In this document: in pieces, positions 26,990 to 35,902 of the stretch
Layout: every line of letters starts with the position of its first letter
Numbering within the stretch: the first letter of the stretch is position 1
Position numbers and translations under genes: made by a program
The notes under the pieces: model-generated
The model's database searches: none
Seen by the model: the letters and a program-made list of their open reading frames with translations, nothing else
What the model was told of the DNA's origin: nothing
Assembly: GCF_000281895.1 (NCBI RefSeq)
Contig: NZ_CM001558.1
Span: 1,492,556 to 1,556,555, forward strand
Reading direction: 5' to 3'
Length of the DNA stretch: 64,000 bases
Origin: Pseudomonas fluorescens Q2-87
GTDB taxonomy: Bacteria > Pseudomonadota > Gammaproteobacteria > Pseudomonadales > Pseudomonadaceae

Positions 26990-27082
26990 TGTGGCGAGGG
27001 AGCTTGCTCCCGCTGGGACGCGCAGCGGCCCTGTTTTTCTGGGTGGGCTTCGCCACCCAGCGGGAGCAAGCTCCCTAGCCAC
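26990..27082. repeat. REP pair, GAGGGAGCTTGCTCCC type
   Basis: Inverted copies of GTGGCGAGGGAGCTTGCTCC inside the operon between alc and allA, with a CGCAGCGG extension. The second arm has CTAGCC where others have CTCGCC. Confidence 0.9.
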
Positions 27083-27093
27083 AGGTGCACCCT

Positions 27094-28089
27094 TTATTTC
27101 GATACCTTGCCCAAAACCCGCAGGCGACTCACGCCCCCATCCGGGAACACATTGAGGCGGATATGGGTGATTGGCCCCAACGCCTTGATCTGTTCGGCGA
27201 AGGTGTGTTCCGCGTGCATCTCCAGCTTCTGGCTCGGCAGCAGTTCACGCCAGAACAACGACTGGGTTTCGATCTGGCTGTCGGTGCCGCCCTTGACGAA
27301 GGCGCCCTGGATCGAGCAACTGTCGGGGTAGTTGCCCTTGAAGTGCAGGGTGTCGACGACGACTTTCTCGACGATGCCGGCGTGGCCCAGGGCGACGATC
27401 ACCCAATCATTGCCGGGGGTGCGACGACGGGCGGTTTCCCAACCGTCGCCCATGTTCACGCCGCGGCCCGGGTTGAGGATGTTGCTCATGCGGCCGAAGT
27501 GCTCGTCGGAGCAGGCCAAGGCGCGGCCACCATTGAGGGCGGCGGCGAGGTCGATCTGTTCGTTGTCGCCTACGGCCGACCAGTCGCGGAACGGAATGCC
27601 ATAGACCCGCAGGCGAGCCACGCCGCCATCGGGATAGATATTGAAGCGCAGGTGGCTGAAAGCTTGGTCATTGTTGATTTCGTGGTAGTGGTGGCTGTTG
27701 CCTTGCAGCTCGACGGCCGACAGTACTTCAGTCCATTGGGTGTTTTCGTCCGGCTCGCCTTCGACCAGGAAGCAGGCTTCCAGGGAGGCCGACGGCGGGT
27801 AGTTACCGGTGAAGAATGAAGTGTCGATGTCCACGCCCTTGATCGAGCCGGCGACGCCCAGGCGGATCACCGCGCTGTCGTAGCCTTCGAAGCGCTTGCG
27901 GCGCGACTCCCAGCCGTCCATCCACTTGCCGTTGTCATCGAATACACCCTCCTTCCACACCGCTGGGGTCGGTTGGAACAGACGGTTGGCGTCGGCGAAC
28001 CAGTCATCGGTGACGGAGATGATCTTGGTGCCCAGGCGGGCGTCGGCCAGGTTGACGAACTTCTCGAAAGGTACGGCGTAAGCTTTCAT
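27094..28089 (-). CDS. alc: Allantoicase
   Basis: 331 residues, made of two related halves of about 150 residues each, as usual for allantoicase. The duplicated pattern is visible as [28 protein letters not shown] (split over 75-102) and [28 protein letters not shown], each followed by a [10 protein letters not shown] or [10 protein letters not shown] motif. It hydrolyses allantoate to ureidoglycolate and urea. AAGAAG precedes the ATG. It lies between uraD and allA in the operon. Confidence 0.96.
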   Translation of the reverse strand: MKAYAVPFEKFVNLADARLGTKIISVTDDWFADANRLFQPTPAVWKEGVFDDNGKWMDGWESRRKRFEGYDSAVIRLGVAGSIKGVDIDTSFFTGNYPPSASLEACFLVEGEPDENTQWTEVLSAVELQGNSHHYHEINNDQAFSHLRFNIYPDGGVARLRVYGIPFRDWSAVGDNEQIDLAAALNGGRALACSDEHFGRMSNILNPGRGVNMGDGWETARRRTPGNDWVIVALGHAGIVEKVVVDTLHFKGNYPDSCSIQGAFVKGGTDSQIETQSLFWRELLPSQKLEMHAEHTFAEQIKALGPITHIRLNVFPDGGVSRLRVLGKVSK

Positions 28090-28144
28090 TCTTCTTGTCT
28101 GCCTTTAAATAAGTTGGCTGGAGATGCTTGCAGCAGGCTGCTCG

Positions 28145-28660
28145 CTAAAGGGTCAGTAGTCGGAACAACGCGATTTTGTTGATCTCTGCCAGCGCGCATT
28201 TGAATTCGGTGTCGATCGAATGGTGGATGCGCGTTTCGAACGCCGCGAGGATCTGGTGCCGGTTGCTGCCTTTTACCGCCATGATGAAGGGAAACTTGAA
28301 CTTGGCTTTGTAGGCCTCGTTCAGCTCGGTGAAGCGTTGAAACTCTTCGGCCGTGCATTGGTGAATACCGGCGCCTGCCTGTTCGTTCGTGCTGGCTTCG
28401 GTCAGTTGGCCCTGGACGGCCGCTTTGCCGGCCAGGTCCGGGTGAGCGTTGATCAAGGCCAGTTGGCTGGCGTGATCGGCACTCAACAGGATATCGCTCA
28501 TGCGCTGATGCAGGGTTTCGACCTGGTCGATCGACGAATCCTGGCCCAGCTCGAAAGCCTTTTCGGCCACCCATGACGAATGTTCGTAGATATCGGCGAA
28601 GGCCTTGACGAAGGCTTCGCGGCTCAGGGTGGAGGGCTTGAGGGTTTGGAACGCAGTCAT
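28145..28660 (-). CDS. uraD: OHCU decarboxylase UraD
   Basis: 171 residues from the ATG at 28660, which overlaps the puuE stop as ATGA. An all-helical OHCU decarboxylase: the motif LINAHPDLAGKAA (catalytic His) and FKFPFIMAVKG near the C-terminus are diagnostic. It converts 2-oxo-4-hydroxy-4-carboxy-5-ureidoimidazoline to S-allantoin, working directly after UraH. Confidence 0.95.
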   Translation of the reverse strand: MTAFQTLKPSTLSREAFVKAFADIYEHSSWVAEKAFELGQDSSIDQVETLHQRMSDILLSADHASQLALINAHPDLAGKAAVQGQLTEASTNEQAGAGIHQCTAEEFQRFTELNEAYKAKFKFPFIMAVKGSNRHQILAAFETRIHHSIDTEFKCALAEINKIALFRLLTL

Positions 28661-29598
28661 TTCGACGCTCCCGCTTTCAGAGCCTGCGGGCAGGGATGGG
28701 TCTGCTGCCAATGGCGGGCGATGTCGACGCGCCGGGCGAACCAGACCTGCTCGTGGCCCTTGGCGTATTCGAGGAAGCGCTTGAGCGAGGCGAGGCGGGC
28801 AGGGCGGCCGATCAGACGGCAGTGCAAGCCGATGGAGAGCATTTTCGGTGCCTCGCTGCCTTCGGCATACAGCACGTCGAAAGCATCCTTGAGGTATTGG
28901 AAGAAATCGTCTCCGTTGTTGAAACCCTGCACCTGGGTGAAGCGCATGTCGTTGGTGTCCAGGGTGTACGGGATCACCAGATGCGGCTTGCCGTGGGGAG
29001 TGTTCGGTTCCCAGTAGGGCAGGTCGTCGTCATAGGTGTCGCTGTCATAGAGAAAGCCACCTTCTTCCATCACCAGCCGACGGGTGTTGGGGCCGGTGCG
29101 GCCGGTGTACCAGCCCAGCGGCCGCTCGCCGGTGATTTCGGTCAGGATGCGGATTGCTTCGAGCATGTGCTCGCGTTCCTGGGCTTCATCCATGTATTGG
29201 TAGTCGATCCAGCGATAACCGTGGCTGCAGATTTCATGTCCAGCGGCGACCATCGCACGAATCGCGTCCGGATGGCGCTGGGCGGCCATGGCCACGGCGA
29301 AGATGGTCAGCGGGATGTCGAATTCCTTGAACAGCTTGAGGACACGCCAGACACCGGCACGGCTGCCATACTCGTACAACGATTCCATGCTCATGTTGCG
29401 CTCGCCTTGCAGCGGTTGCGCCGCGACCATCTCCGAGAGGAACGCTTCGGATTCCTTGTCGCCGTGCAGAATGTTGCGTTCGCCGCCTTCTTCGTAATTG
29501 AGTACGAAGGACAGGGCGATGCGGGCGTTGCCCGGCCACTGGGCGTGGGGAGCGTTATTGCCGTAACCGATCAGGTCGCGTGGGTAGTCAGCGCTCAC
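28657..29598 (-). CDS. puuE: Allantoinase PuuE (polysaccharide-deacetylase fold)
   Basis: 313 residues from a GTG at 29598 with AAGGAAG in front, close to the family length of about 308. It begins SADYPRDLIGYG, as in PuuE proteins. LSFVLNYEEGGE, the helix with HGYRWIDYQ and the GWYTGRTGPNTR motif mark this metal-independent allantoinase group. It opens the allantoin ring to give allantoate. It is probably the first gene of the puuE-uraD-alc-allA-puuD transcript. A TTGTATACAA palindrome lies about 80 bases upstream. Confidence 0.95.
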   Translation of the reverse strand: MSADYPRDLIGYGNNAPHAQWPGNARIALSFVLNYEEGGERNILHGDKESEAFLSEMVAAQPLQGERNMSMESLYEYGSRAGVWRVLKLFKEFDIPLTIFAVAMAAQRHPDAIRAMVAAGHEICSHGYRWIDYQYMDEAQEREHMLEAIRILTEITGERPLGWYTGRTGPNTRRLVMEEGGFLYDSDTYDDDLPYWEPNTPHGKPHLVIPYTLDTNDMRFTQVQGFNNGDDFFQYLKDAFDVLYAEGSEAPKMLSIGLHCRLIGRPARLASLKRFLEYAKGHEQVWFARRVDIARHWQQTHPCPQALKAGASK

Positions 29599-29678
29599 TG
29601 CAGTCTTCCTTCTTGTTCGAACCATGTGGGTGGCGCCCTGATGATGAATCACAGGCTGGCGTCACGACGATGGAGTGA

Positions 29679-29688
29679 TTGTATACAA
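29679..29688. promoter_or_regulatory. TTGTATACAA palindrome upstream of puuE
   Basis: Perfect 10-base palindrome, 81 bases before the puuE start, in the puuE/uraH divergent region. Identical sites lie before the NCS2 permease gene and in the gcl region. Confidence 0.7.
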
Positions 29689-29873
29689 CTTTATGCGCGA
29701 TTTGTAAGCCCGTTTTTTTGCATTTTTCATCGAGTCCCCTGGTTTGTCTACACTGCAAGAAACCTGCCTACTTGGTCAATTAATCGCTACTGGAGCAGCG
29801 TATCCTTTGGTTTGGCTTGAAGTTGGGGCAGGGGCGCAATTGAACATGATGCGAGCAAAATATCTTCTTTTTA

Positions 29874-29883
29874 TTGTGTACAA
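29874..29883. promoter_or_regulatory. TTGTGTACAA site upstream of uraH
   Basis: One mismatch from the TTGTATACAA palindrome, about 95-130 bases before uraH depending on the start chosen. It would let one regulator control both divergent urate transcripts. Confidence 0.55.
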
Positions 29884-30013
29884 TTTTTATGTAAAGTGTC
29901 TTAATTCATCCATCGCCGCAGCGTTTGATGCTCCGAAACGGTGCGGCTTGTCTTTCAACTGATTCTAAGGAGGCGCCGTGCCGGGCTGCACCGCAGCGAG
30001 GCGCGCACAATCG

Positions 30014-30367
30014 ATGGGACGTTTGACTACTCACGTTTTGGACGCAGCCCACGGCTGCCCGGGCAGTGCGATCAAGATCGAGCTGTACCGCGTTGAAGGA
30101 TCACACCTGCACTTGGTCGCCAGCGCGCAGACCAACAGCGACGGCCGCTGCGATGCGCCATTGCTGCAAGGGGATGACTATCGATCGGGGGTCTATCAGT
30201 TGCAATTCCATGCGGGCGATTACTACCGTGCCCGAGGTGTGCAACTGCCCGAGCCGGCATTCCTGGATGTGGTGGTGCTGCGCTTCGGCATTTCGGCCGA
30301 GCAGGAGCATTACCACGTGCCCCTGTTGATTTCGCCTTACGCCTATTCAACCTATCGAGGCAGTTGA
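30014..30367 (+). CDS. uraH: 5-Hydroxyisourate hydrolase UraH
   Basis: 117 residues from the ATG at 30014, the usual family size. It begins MGRLTTHVLDAAHGCPG, has the transthyretin-like core (FHAGDYYRA, EQEHYHVPLLISPY) and ends with the signature YRGS. It hydrolyses 5-hydroxyisourate to OHCU, between PuuD and UraD. A GTG at 29978 in the same frame has a much better ribosome site (AAGGAGG four bases ahead) and would add 12 residues; the family start favours 30014, the ribosome site favours 29978. It is divergent from the puuE operon. Confidence 0.94.
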   Translation: MGRLTTHVLDAAHGCPGSAIKIELYRVEGSHLHLVASAQTNSDGRCDAPLLQGDDYRSGVYQLQFHAGDYYRARGVQLPEPAFLDVVVLRFGISAEQEHYHVPLLISPYAYSTYRGS

Positions 30368-30425
30368 TCCCCCAAGCTGCTGCCTTGTCCTGGAAGCGAC
30401 TGCGCATAGAGCTTCCCTGGTTTTC

Positions 30426-30452
30426 GCCCGCTCACACTGCGGGCTTTTTTTT
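30426..30452 (+). terminator. Rho-independent terminator after uraH
   Basis: GCCCGC, a 7-base loop, GCGGGC, then eight T. It lies about 60 bases after the uraH stop. Confidence 0.85.
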
Positions 30453-30483
30453 GCTTGTCGATATGTGTTGTCTGGAAGGGCGC

Positions 30484-30551
30484 CTTCGCGAGCAAGCCCG
30501 CTCCCACATTTGAAATGCATTCCAATTGTGGGAGCGGGCTTGCTCGCGAAG
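30484..30551. repeat. REP pair, GGGAGCGGGCTTGCTCGCGAA type
   Basis: Inverted copies of TTCGCGAGCAAGCCCGCTCC separated by about 20 bases, between the convergent uraH and LysE-type genes. Confidence 0.9.
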
Positions 30552-30563
30552 CTTTTGTTTTTC

Positions 30564-31190
30564 TTAGCGACTCAGCAACGAAGCCGCCCCCGCGCTACCG
30601 AACAACCCGGCACTGACCCGGTTGAACCAGCTCTGCCCCTTGCCCGTGCGCAGATATCGAGCCGCGCCGTGGGCGCCGAGCCCGTAGGCCAGCTTGCACA
30701 GTAGGTCGAGCACGGTCCAAGTGGCGATCATGATCAGCAACTGCGGCAGGAACGGTTGCTCGGCACTCAGGAATTGCGGCAGGAAAGCGGCAAAAAAAAG
30801 AATGTCCTTCGGGTTGCTGGCGCCCAGCACGAAGGCCCGGCCAAACAGTGCGCGAAAGCGCGGCACGGCGGCGGCCTGGGGCACTTCGGCGCCTTGGGCC
30901 GGCTGGCGCGATTGCTGCCAGCTCTGCCAGGCCAGGTAGAACAGGTACAGCGCACCGACGATTTTCAGGGCGCTGAACAACTGTTCCGAGGCCATCAACA
31001 ACGCACCAAGCCCCAGCGCCGAAGCGCTCAACAGGCAAATGGAGGCAATCACTCCGCCCAGGAATGCCGGGTATGAGCGGCGCAGGCCGTAGTTCAGGCT
31101 GTTGCCGATCATCAACAGCGACAGCGGGCCGGGAATGAGGATCACCACCAGCGCGGCGCCGCTGAACAACAGCCAGGTTTCCAGGTTCAT
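30564..31190 (-). CDS. LysE/RhtB-family amino-acid exporter
   Basis: 208 residues with about six membrane helices. The LysE-family N-terminal region is visible (LVVILIPGPLSLLMIGNSLNYG split over residues 14-35) with the conserved Pro-Gly-Pro, and FVLGASNPKDILFFAAFLPQF in the middle. AGGAGC precedes the ATG. Such proteins export amino acids or small metabolites by proton antiport. Placed between uraH and the purine permease gene, but no sequence feature links it to purines; substrate unknown. Confidence 0.88.
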   Translation of the reverse strand: MNLETWLLFSGAALVVILIPGPLSLLMIGNSLNYGLRRSYPAFLGGVIASICLLSASALGLGALLMASEQLFSALKIVGALYLFYLAWQSWQQSRQPAQGAEVPQAAAVPRFRALFGRAFVLGASNPKDILFFAAFLPQFLSAEQPFLPQLLIMIATWTVLDLLCKLAYGLGAHGAARYLRTGKGQSWFNRVSAGLFGSAGAASLLSR

Positions 31191-31210
31191 TGCTTTTGCT
31201 CCTGATGTAC

Positions 31211-31235
31211 AAAAGCCTCACCCAAGGGGTGAGGC
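31211..31235 (-). terminator. Terminator after the NCS2 permease gene
   Basis: GCCTCACCC with GGGGTGAGGC two bases apart, followed on the minus strand by TTTTG. It lies 20-45 bases past the permease stop. Confidence 0.7.
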
Positions 31236-31253
31236 GGGTGGATACGGTATCGC

Positions 31254-32603
31254 TTACAAAAAGATGAACTTGGCGATGAAGATCGCACAGAGCACCCACA
31301 AGCTGACGGAAATTTCCTTGTGTTTACCGGTGCCTGCCTTGAGTACCACGTAGGTGATGAAACCCAGGGCGATACCATCGGCGACCGAAAAGGTCAGGGG
31401 CATCATGATGGCCGTGACGATGGCCGGGATGCTGTCGGTCGCTTCGTCCCAGTCGATATGGGCCATACCGCCCATCATCAGCATGGCAACGTAGATCAAG
31501 GCGCCGGCCGTGGCATAGGCCGGAATCATCCCGGCCAGCGGTGCGAAGAACATGGCGGCAATAAATAACACACCGACGGTCACGGCGGTAAGCCCTGTCC
31601 GGCCACCCGCTGCCACACCGGCGGCGCTTTCCACGTAGCTGGTCACGGGAGGCACACCGACCATTGCGCCGAAGACGCTGGAGGCGCTGTCGGCTTTCAA
31701 TGCGCGGGAGAGGTTTTCGATCTTGCCGTCGGCTTTCACCAGCCCGGCGCGCTGGGCAACGCCCATCAGGGTGCCGGCGGTGTCGAACATGTGCACGAAC
31801 AGGAAGGCCAGCACCACGCTGATCATGCTGACATTGAACACGCCGGCCACGTCCATGGCCATCCAGGTGGGTGCCAGGCTCGGCGGCGTGGACATGACGC
31901 CGTTGTACTGCACCAGTCCCAGGCCCCAGCCGGCCAGCGTCACGGCGATGATGCTGATCAGGATCGCACCGAACACCCGGTGGTAACTGAGCACCGCGAT
32001 CATCAGGAAACACACGGCGGCCAGCAACGGCCCAGGTTCACGCAGCGAACCGAGCTTGATCAACGTGGCAGGGCTGTCGACGATGATCCCGGCTGTCTTC
32101 AAACCGATCAACCCGAGGAACAAACCGACCCCCGCACCCATGGCGAAGCGCAGGCTCACCGGAATGCTATTGAGCAGCCATTCGCGGATTCGCGACAAGG
32201 TCAGGACCATGAACAGCACGCCGGAAACGAACACCGCGCCCAACGCGGTTTCCCAGTTGTAGCCCATGGTGCCGACCACGGTGTAGGTAAAGAAGGCGTT
32301 CAGGCCCATGCCCGGCGCCAGACCCACCGGCCAGTTGGCGTACAGGCCCATCAACAGACAACCCAAGGCAGCGGCGATGCAGGTGGCGACAAAGGCAGCG
32401 CCATGGTCGATGCCGGCGTCGGCCATGATGTTGGGATTGACGAAAATGATGTAGGCCATGGTGATGAAGGTCGTCAGACCGGCAATCAGCTCGGTCTTCA
32501 CCGTGGTGCCATGCAAGCTGAGTTTGAAGATGCGCTCCAGCCAACCACTGCGTAATGGCGGCGAGAGATCCAGCGTCTGGGCGTCGGGTTTGCGGCTTTC
32601 CAC
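31254..32603 (-). CDS. NCS2/AzgA-family purine permease
   Basis: 449 residues, about 12-14 membrane segments, starting at a GTG with GAGGAGT in front. ELIAGLTTFITMAYIIFVNP, GLAPGMGLNAFFTYTVVGTMG (split) and the later GVPPVTSYVESAAGVAAGGRTG are hallmarks of the AzgA branch of NCS2, which takes up adenine, guanine or hypoxanthine with protons. The exact base is not determined. The TTGTATACAA palindrome lies about 140 bases upstream, linking it to the urate genes. Confidence 0.93.
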   Translation of the reverse strand: MESRKPDAQTLDLSPPLRSGWLERIFKLSLHGTTVKTELIAGLTTFITMAYIIFVNPNIMADAGIDHGAAFVATCIAAALGCLLMGLYANWPVGLAPGMGLNAFFTYTVVGTMGYNWETALGAVFVSGVLFMVLTLSRIREWLLNSIPVSLRFAMGAGVGLFLGLIGLKTAGIIVDSPATLIKLGSLREPGPLLAAVCFLMIAVLSYHRVFGAILISIIAVTLAGWGLGLVQYNGVMSTPPSLAPTWMAMDVAGVFNVSMISVVLAFLFVHMFDTAGTLMGVAQRAGLVKADGKIENLSRALKADSASSVFGAMVGVPPVTSYVESAAGVAAGGRTGLTAVTVGVLFIAAMFFAPLAGMIPAYATAGALIYVAMLMMGGMAHIDWDEATDSIPAIVTAIMMPLTFSVADGIALGFITYVVLKAGTGKHKEISVSLWVLCAIFIAKFIFL

Positions 32604-32741
32604 AGCGAGTACTCCTCAAGAGTTTTATTGTTATTTCCAGCTACGCAGGCCCTGAGGGTGGTTGCGCAGCGTTGAGGCAGGTAAGGCTGGCGACGTTTGT
32701 TGACCTATTGGTCAGGAACTCGCACGAAGCGAATTATGCTT

Positions 32742-32751
32742 TTGTATACAA
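32742..32751. promoter_or_regulatory. TTGTATACAA palindrome upstream of the purine permease gene
   Basis: Perfect 10-base palindrome in the AT-rich promoter region of the NCS2 gene. Same sequence as at 29679, 61872 and 62011. Confidence 0.7.
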
Positions 32752-32821
32752 ATAAAGCAAATAATGTTTTCTGTTTTGTCGACGAAATGTTTGGCGATCG
32801 GGGTATATCGCCCTTGCGGGC

Positions 32822-32914
32822 GCTATCGCGAGCAGGCTCGCTCCCACAGTGGAATGCGTTGAATATAAATTTTGTAGGCGGCCAGGCCCCTGTGGGATCG
32901 TGCTCGCGATAGCA
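32822..32914. repeat. Degenerate REP pair
   Basis: GCTATCGCGAGCAGGCTCGC and, inverted, TGTGGGATCGTGCTCGCGAT. A diverged form of the GGGAGCGGGCTTGCTCGCGAA type, at the MarR gene end. The stretch 32604-32929 holds nothing else but the palindrome at 32742. Confidence 0.75.
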
Positions 32915-32929
32915 TCGGATCAGACACCT

Positions 32930-33367
32930 TCAGTCGCTAGATTTCCCCAGTGCCAGATTCACCGCCAACCACCCACTCACCGCTTCCTCCCCAGCCTCGG
33001 CAAACACCCGCTCCAGCAACTTCACTTGCTCACGGCGCAACGCCTGCTCGAACCGCTCCCCCTCAGCCGTCAACGCCAGCAGCCGCTTGCGCTTGTCCGT
33101 CTCGGACGCAACGCTGTCCACCAAGTGCATTTCCATCAACTGGCGCAACGGCATGTTCAGCGCTTGCTTGCTCACCCCGAGGACCGCCAGCAGCTCTTTC
33201 ACACTCAGGGATGGGTAACGGGCGATGAAAAAAGCAATGCGCTGATGGACCCGGCTCAAACCCCGGCGCTCGAGCATCTCATCGGCCTTGGCGGTGAACG
33301 CCTGATAGCCGAAAAAAAAAGCTTCCATGGCCATTTGCTGAGAGGTCGGGTTTTTAAGGTCAAGCAT
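32930..33367 (-). CDS. MarR-family transcriptional regulator
   Basis: 145 residues with a winged helix-turn-helix in the middle (LSVKELLAVLGVSKQALNMPLRQLMEMHLV split over residues 54-83, wing with DKRKRLLALTAEG). It is divergent from an aminotransferase gene 81 bases away. The inverted repeat GTCAA-N5-TTGAC at 33401 between the two starts is a likely operator, so it probably regulates itself and the aminotransferase gene. The inducer is unknown. Confidence 0.9.
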   Translation of the reverse strand: MLDLKNPTSQQMAMEAFFFGYQAFTAKADEMLERRGLSRVHQRIAFFIARYPSLSVKELLAVLGVSKQALNMPLRQLMEMHLVDSVASETDKRKRLLALTAEGERFEQALRREQVKLLERVFAEAGEEAVSGWLAVNLALGKSSD

Positions 33368-33400
33368 ATTGACGTATCCAGAGAGGTCGGAGTAATTTCG

Positions 33401-33415
33401 GTCAACTAGTTTGAC
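33401..33415. promoter_or_regulatory. Candidate MarR operator
   Basis: GTCAACTAGTTTGAC has perfect 5-base arms around CTAGT, central in the MarR/aminotransferase divergent region. Confidence 0.5.
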
Positions 33416-33448
33416 TCATTTTTCCAGCGACCCGCTACAGGTGACCCT

Positions 33449-34615
33449 ATGGCTTTTTCCGAACGTGTCTCGCGCCTCAAAAGTTCGTTGATTCGAGAAA
33501 TTCTCGCTGCTGCGCAACGTCCTGAGGTGATGTCGTTCGCCGGCGGCCTGCCGGCAGAAGCCATGCTGCCGAAAGTCGAGTGGGCGGATATGCCGGTGTC
33601 CATGGGCCAATACGGCATGAGCGAAGGCGAGCCGGCCTTGCGTGAAGCCTTGGCCGCGCAGGCGCGCTCGCTGGGCCTGGCCTGTGAAGCGAATCAGGTG
33701 CTAGTGGTCAGCGGCTCCCAGCAGACCCTCGACTTGGCGGCCAAGCTGCACATCGATGTCGGCACTGAAGTGATGCTGGAAGCGCCGACTTACCTGGCAG
33801 CGTTGCAGATTTTCCAGCTGTTCGGCGCCGACTGTATCACCGTGGCCCTGGAGGCCGACGGTCCGGACCTTCACCAGTTGCGGGCGCGGCTGGAGCGGCA
33901 TCGCCCAGCGTTCATCTACCTGATTCCGACGTTCCAGAACCCGTCGGCGGTGCGCTACAGCGAGGCCAAGCGCGATGCGGTGGCGGCGCTGCTGGACGAG
34001 TTTGGCGTCACCCTGGTTGAAGACGAACCCTACCGTGAGCTGACATTCGACGGCGGCAGTGCCACCCCGATTACCAGCCGCTTGAAAAAGGCCAGTTGGA
34101 TCTACACCGGCACCGTGTCGAAAACTCTGTTGCCGGGGCTACGGGTGGGTTACCTGATCGCCAGCCCGGATCTGTTCCCGCACCTGCTGCGGCTCAAGCA
34201 ATCGGCGGACCTGCACACCAATCGCATCGGCCAATGGCAGGCGTTGCAATGGATCGGCACCGAGCGGTACCGCGATCATTTGAGTGAGTTGAGGGATTTC
34301 TACCGGGACCGTCGCGACCGTTTCCAGGCTGCGCTGCACAAGCATTTTGCCGACATCGCGGATTGGAATGTGCCTCAAGGCGGACTGTTTTTCTGGCTGA
34401 CTCTCAAGCAACCTTTGGACACCCGAACTTTGCTTGCCGCCGCGCTGGCGGTGGACGTTGCGTTCATGCCGGGCGAGCCGTTCTTCCCGGAACCGGACAA
34501 GCACCCGGGGCACCTGCGCTTGAACTTCAGCCACATCGATCCAGCGCGGCTGGATGAAGGGCTCGAGCGGTTGGCGGGGGTGGTGCGGGAGGCTTTGGCT
34601 GCGAAAGCGGCTTGA
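33449..34615 (+). CDS. PLP-dependent aminotransferase, class I/II (MocR-like catalytic domain only)
   Basis: 388 residues, without the DNA-binding domain of MocR regulators. FAGGLPAEAMLP near the N-terminus, the motif YLIPTFQNPSAVRYS, VEDEPYRELTFDG and the PLP Lys in YTGTVSKTLLPGLRVGY are typical of the 2-aminoadipate/valine-pyruvate aminotransferase-like group. It transfers an amino group between an amino acid and a 2-oxoacid in the cytoplasm; the substrate pair is not known. AGGTGA precedes the ATG. Divergent from, and probably controlled by, the MarR gene. Confidence 0.9.
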   Translation: MAFSERVSRLKSSLIREILAAAQRPEVMSFAGGLPAEAMLPKVEWADMPVSMGQYGMSEGEPALREALAAQARSLGLACEANQVLVVSGSQQTLDLAAKLHIDVGTEVMLEAPTYLAALQIFQLFGADCITVALEADGPDLHQLRARLERHRPAFIYLIPTFQNPSAVRYSEAKRDAVAALLDEFGVTLVEDEPYRELTFDGGSATPITSRLKKASWIYTGTVSKTLLPGLRVGYLIASPDLFPHLLRLKQSADLHTNRIGQWQALQWIGTERYRDHLSELRDFYRDRRDRFQAALHKHFADIADWNVPQGGLFFWLTLKQPLDTRTLLAAALAVDVAFMPGEPFFPEPDKHPGHLRLNFSHIDPARLDEGLERLAGVVREALAAKAA

Positions 34616-34645
34616 TCCTAGGATTTGAAATGATTGTGCTGGCCC

Positions 34646-34738
34646 CTTCGCGAGCAAGCTCGCTCCCACAGGGTTCGGTGTTGAATACAGATTTTGTGTT
34701 CAGCAATGCCCACTGTGGGAGTGGGCTTGCTCGCGAAG
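34646..34738. repeat. REP pair, GGGAGCGGGCTTGCTCGCGAA type
   Basis: Inverted copies (CTTCGCGAGCAAGCTCGCTC and GGGAGTGGGCTTGCTCGCGA) between the convergent aminotransferase and glutaredoxin-like genes. Confidence 0.9.
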
Positions 34739-34763
34739 AGGCCTTAAAGCACAACAGAAACCA

Positions 34764-35135
34764 TCAAACCGCCGAAAAACGCTTATCCAGATAATCAATG
34801 ATCACCTTGGACTCATACATCCAAGTGGTCTGGCCATTCTCTTCGATGCGCAGGCACGGCACTTTGATCCTGCCACCTTGCTCCAGCAGCGTCTGGCGAT
34901 CCTGCTCGTTGTTTTTCGCATCGCGCAGGGCCAGGGGGACATTGAGACGACGCAGGGTGCGGCGGGTCTTCACGCAGAACGGGCAGGCGTGAAATTGGTA
35001 CAGCGTCAGGCTGCGGGCCGCTTGGTCAACGTGCGCCTGAGCCTCGGCCGGGCGCTGTTTCTTGCCAGGACGGGTGATGAAGTCGATGAAGATGATGAGC
35101 TGGCCCAGGCCAACTCGAAGCGCTTTGACGATCAC
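34764..35135 (-). CDS. Glutaredoxin / GST-N-like thiol protein
   Basis: 123 residues from a GTG at 35135 (GAGG eight bases before). After a 40-residue N-terminal extension with one hydrophobic stretch, a glutaredoxin fold begins (LTLYQFHACPFCVKTRRTLRR) with the active-site motif CPFC. The cis-proline follows in KVPCLRIEENG, and the C-terminus reads YESKVIIDYLDKRF as in GST N-terminal domains. It may reduce disulfides or glutathione-mixed disulfides. Located downstream of folE on the same strand but beyond a terminator. Confidence 0.85.
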   Translation of the reverse strand: MIVKALRVGLGQLIIFIDFITRPGKKQRPAEAQAHVDQAARSLTLYQFHACPFCVKTRRTLRRLNVPLALRDAKNNEQDRQTLLEQGGRIKVPCLRIEENGQTTWMYESKVIIDYLDKRFSAV

Positions 35136-35199
35136 GGTGTAAGCCTCGCGGCAAGGAGGAAGAGGGCGCGCAGCTTACCCGATTTTTCACAGGCGAAAA

Positions 35200-35228
35200 A
35201 AAACCGGCGATCGACGCCGGTTTTTTTA
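35200..35228. terminator. Terminator after folE
   Basis: AAAACCGGCG and CGCCGGTTTT around ATCGA, with T-runs on both strands. It ends 10 bases past the folE stop. Confidence 0.85.
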
Positions 35229-35237
35229 TGCTGCCGA

Positions 35238-35798
35238 TTACTTGATGAGGCTGAGGAATTCCATGCGTGTCGCCGCATTTGCGCGAAATTCACCGAGCAT
35301 CACCGACGTGATCATCGAAGAGTTCTGCTTTTCCACACCGCGCATCATCATGCACATGTGCTTGGCCTCGATCACCACCGCCACGCCCAGGGCACCAGTC
35401 ACCTGTTGGACCGCGTCGGCGATCTGGCGGCTGAGGTTCTCCTGGATCTGCAGGCGACGTGCGTACATGTCGACGATACGCGCGACTTTCGACAGCCCCA
35501 GCACCTTGCCACTCGGGATGTAGGCCACATGGGCCTTGCCGATGAAAGGCAGCAGGTGATGTTCGCACAACGAGTACAACTCGATGTCCTTGACCAGCAC
35601 CATCTCGCTGTTGTCGGAGCTGAACAAGGCACCATTGGTGACTTCTTCAAGCGTCTGTTCATAACCGCGGCAGAGGTACTGCATGGCCTTGGCAGCACGC
35701 TTGGGCGTGTCGAGCAGGCCTTCGCGGGAAACGTCCTCGCCCAGTTGGCCGAGAATCGCGGTGTAATTCTGTTCCAGTGTCACGGAGGCTGATTCCAT
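35238..35798 (-). CDS. folE: GTP cyclohydrolase I FolE
   Basis: 186 residues from the ATG at 35798. Zinc and active-site motifs are intact: [20 protein letters not shown] (Cys and His) and [18 protein letters not shown] (second Cys). It converts GTP to 7,8-dihydroneopterin triphosphate, the first step to folate and other pterins. The reading frame stays open upstream, into a decayed integrase fragment at 35903-36047, but that part is not the folE N-terminus. Pseudomonads often have more than one folE copy. Confidence 0.96.
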   Translation of the reverse strand: MESASVTLEQNYTAILGQLGEDVSREGLLDTPKRAAKAMQYLCRGYEQTLEEVTNGALFSSDNSEMVLVKDIELYSLCEHHLLPFIGKAHVAYIPSGKVLGLSKVARIVDMYARRLQIQENLSRQIADAVQQVTGALGVAVVIEAKHMCMMMRGVEKQNSSMITSVMLGEFRANAATRMEFLSLIK

Positions 35799-35902
35799 AA
35801 GGGTTTCAGGAGGGTACTGATTCTGCTTGTACCTATTTTGTACCAAATCGGGCTTTTCGAGTCTCCGTGTTCGTTCTATCAACGCGAGCGGTTCATCGAG
35901 TT

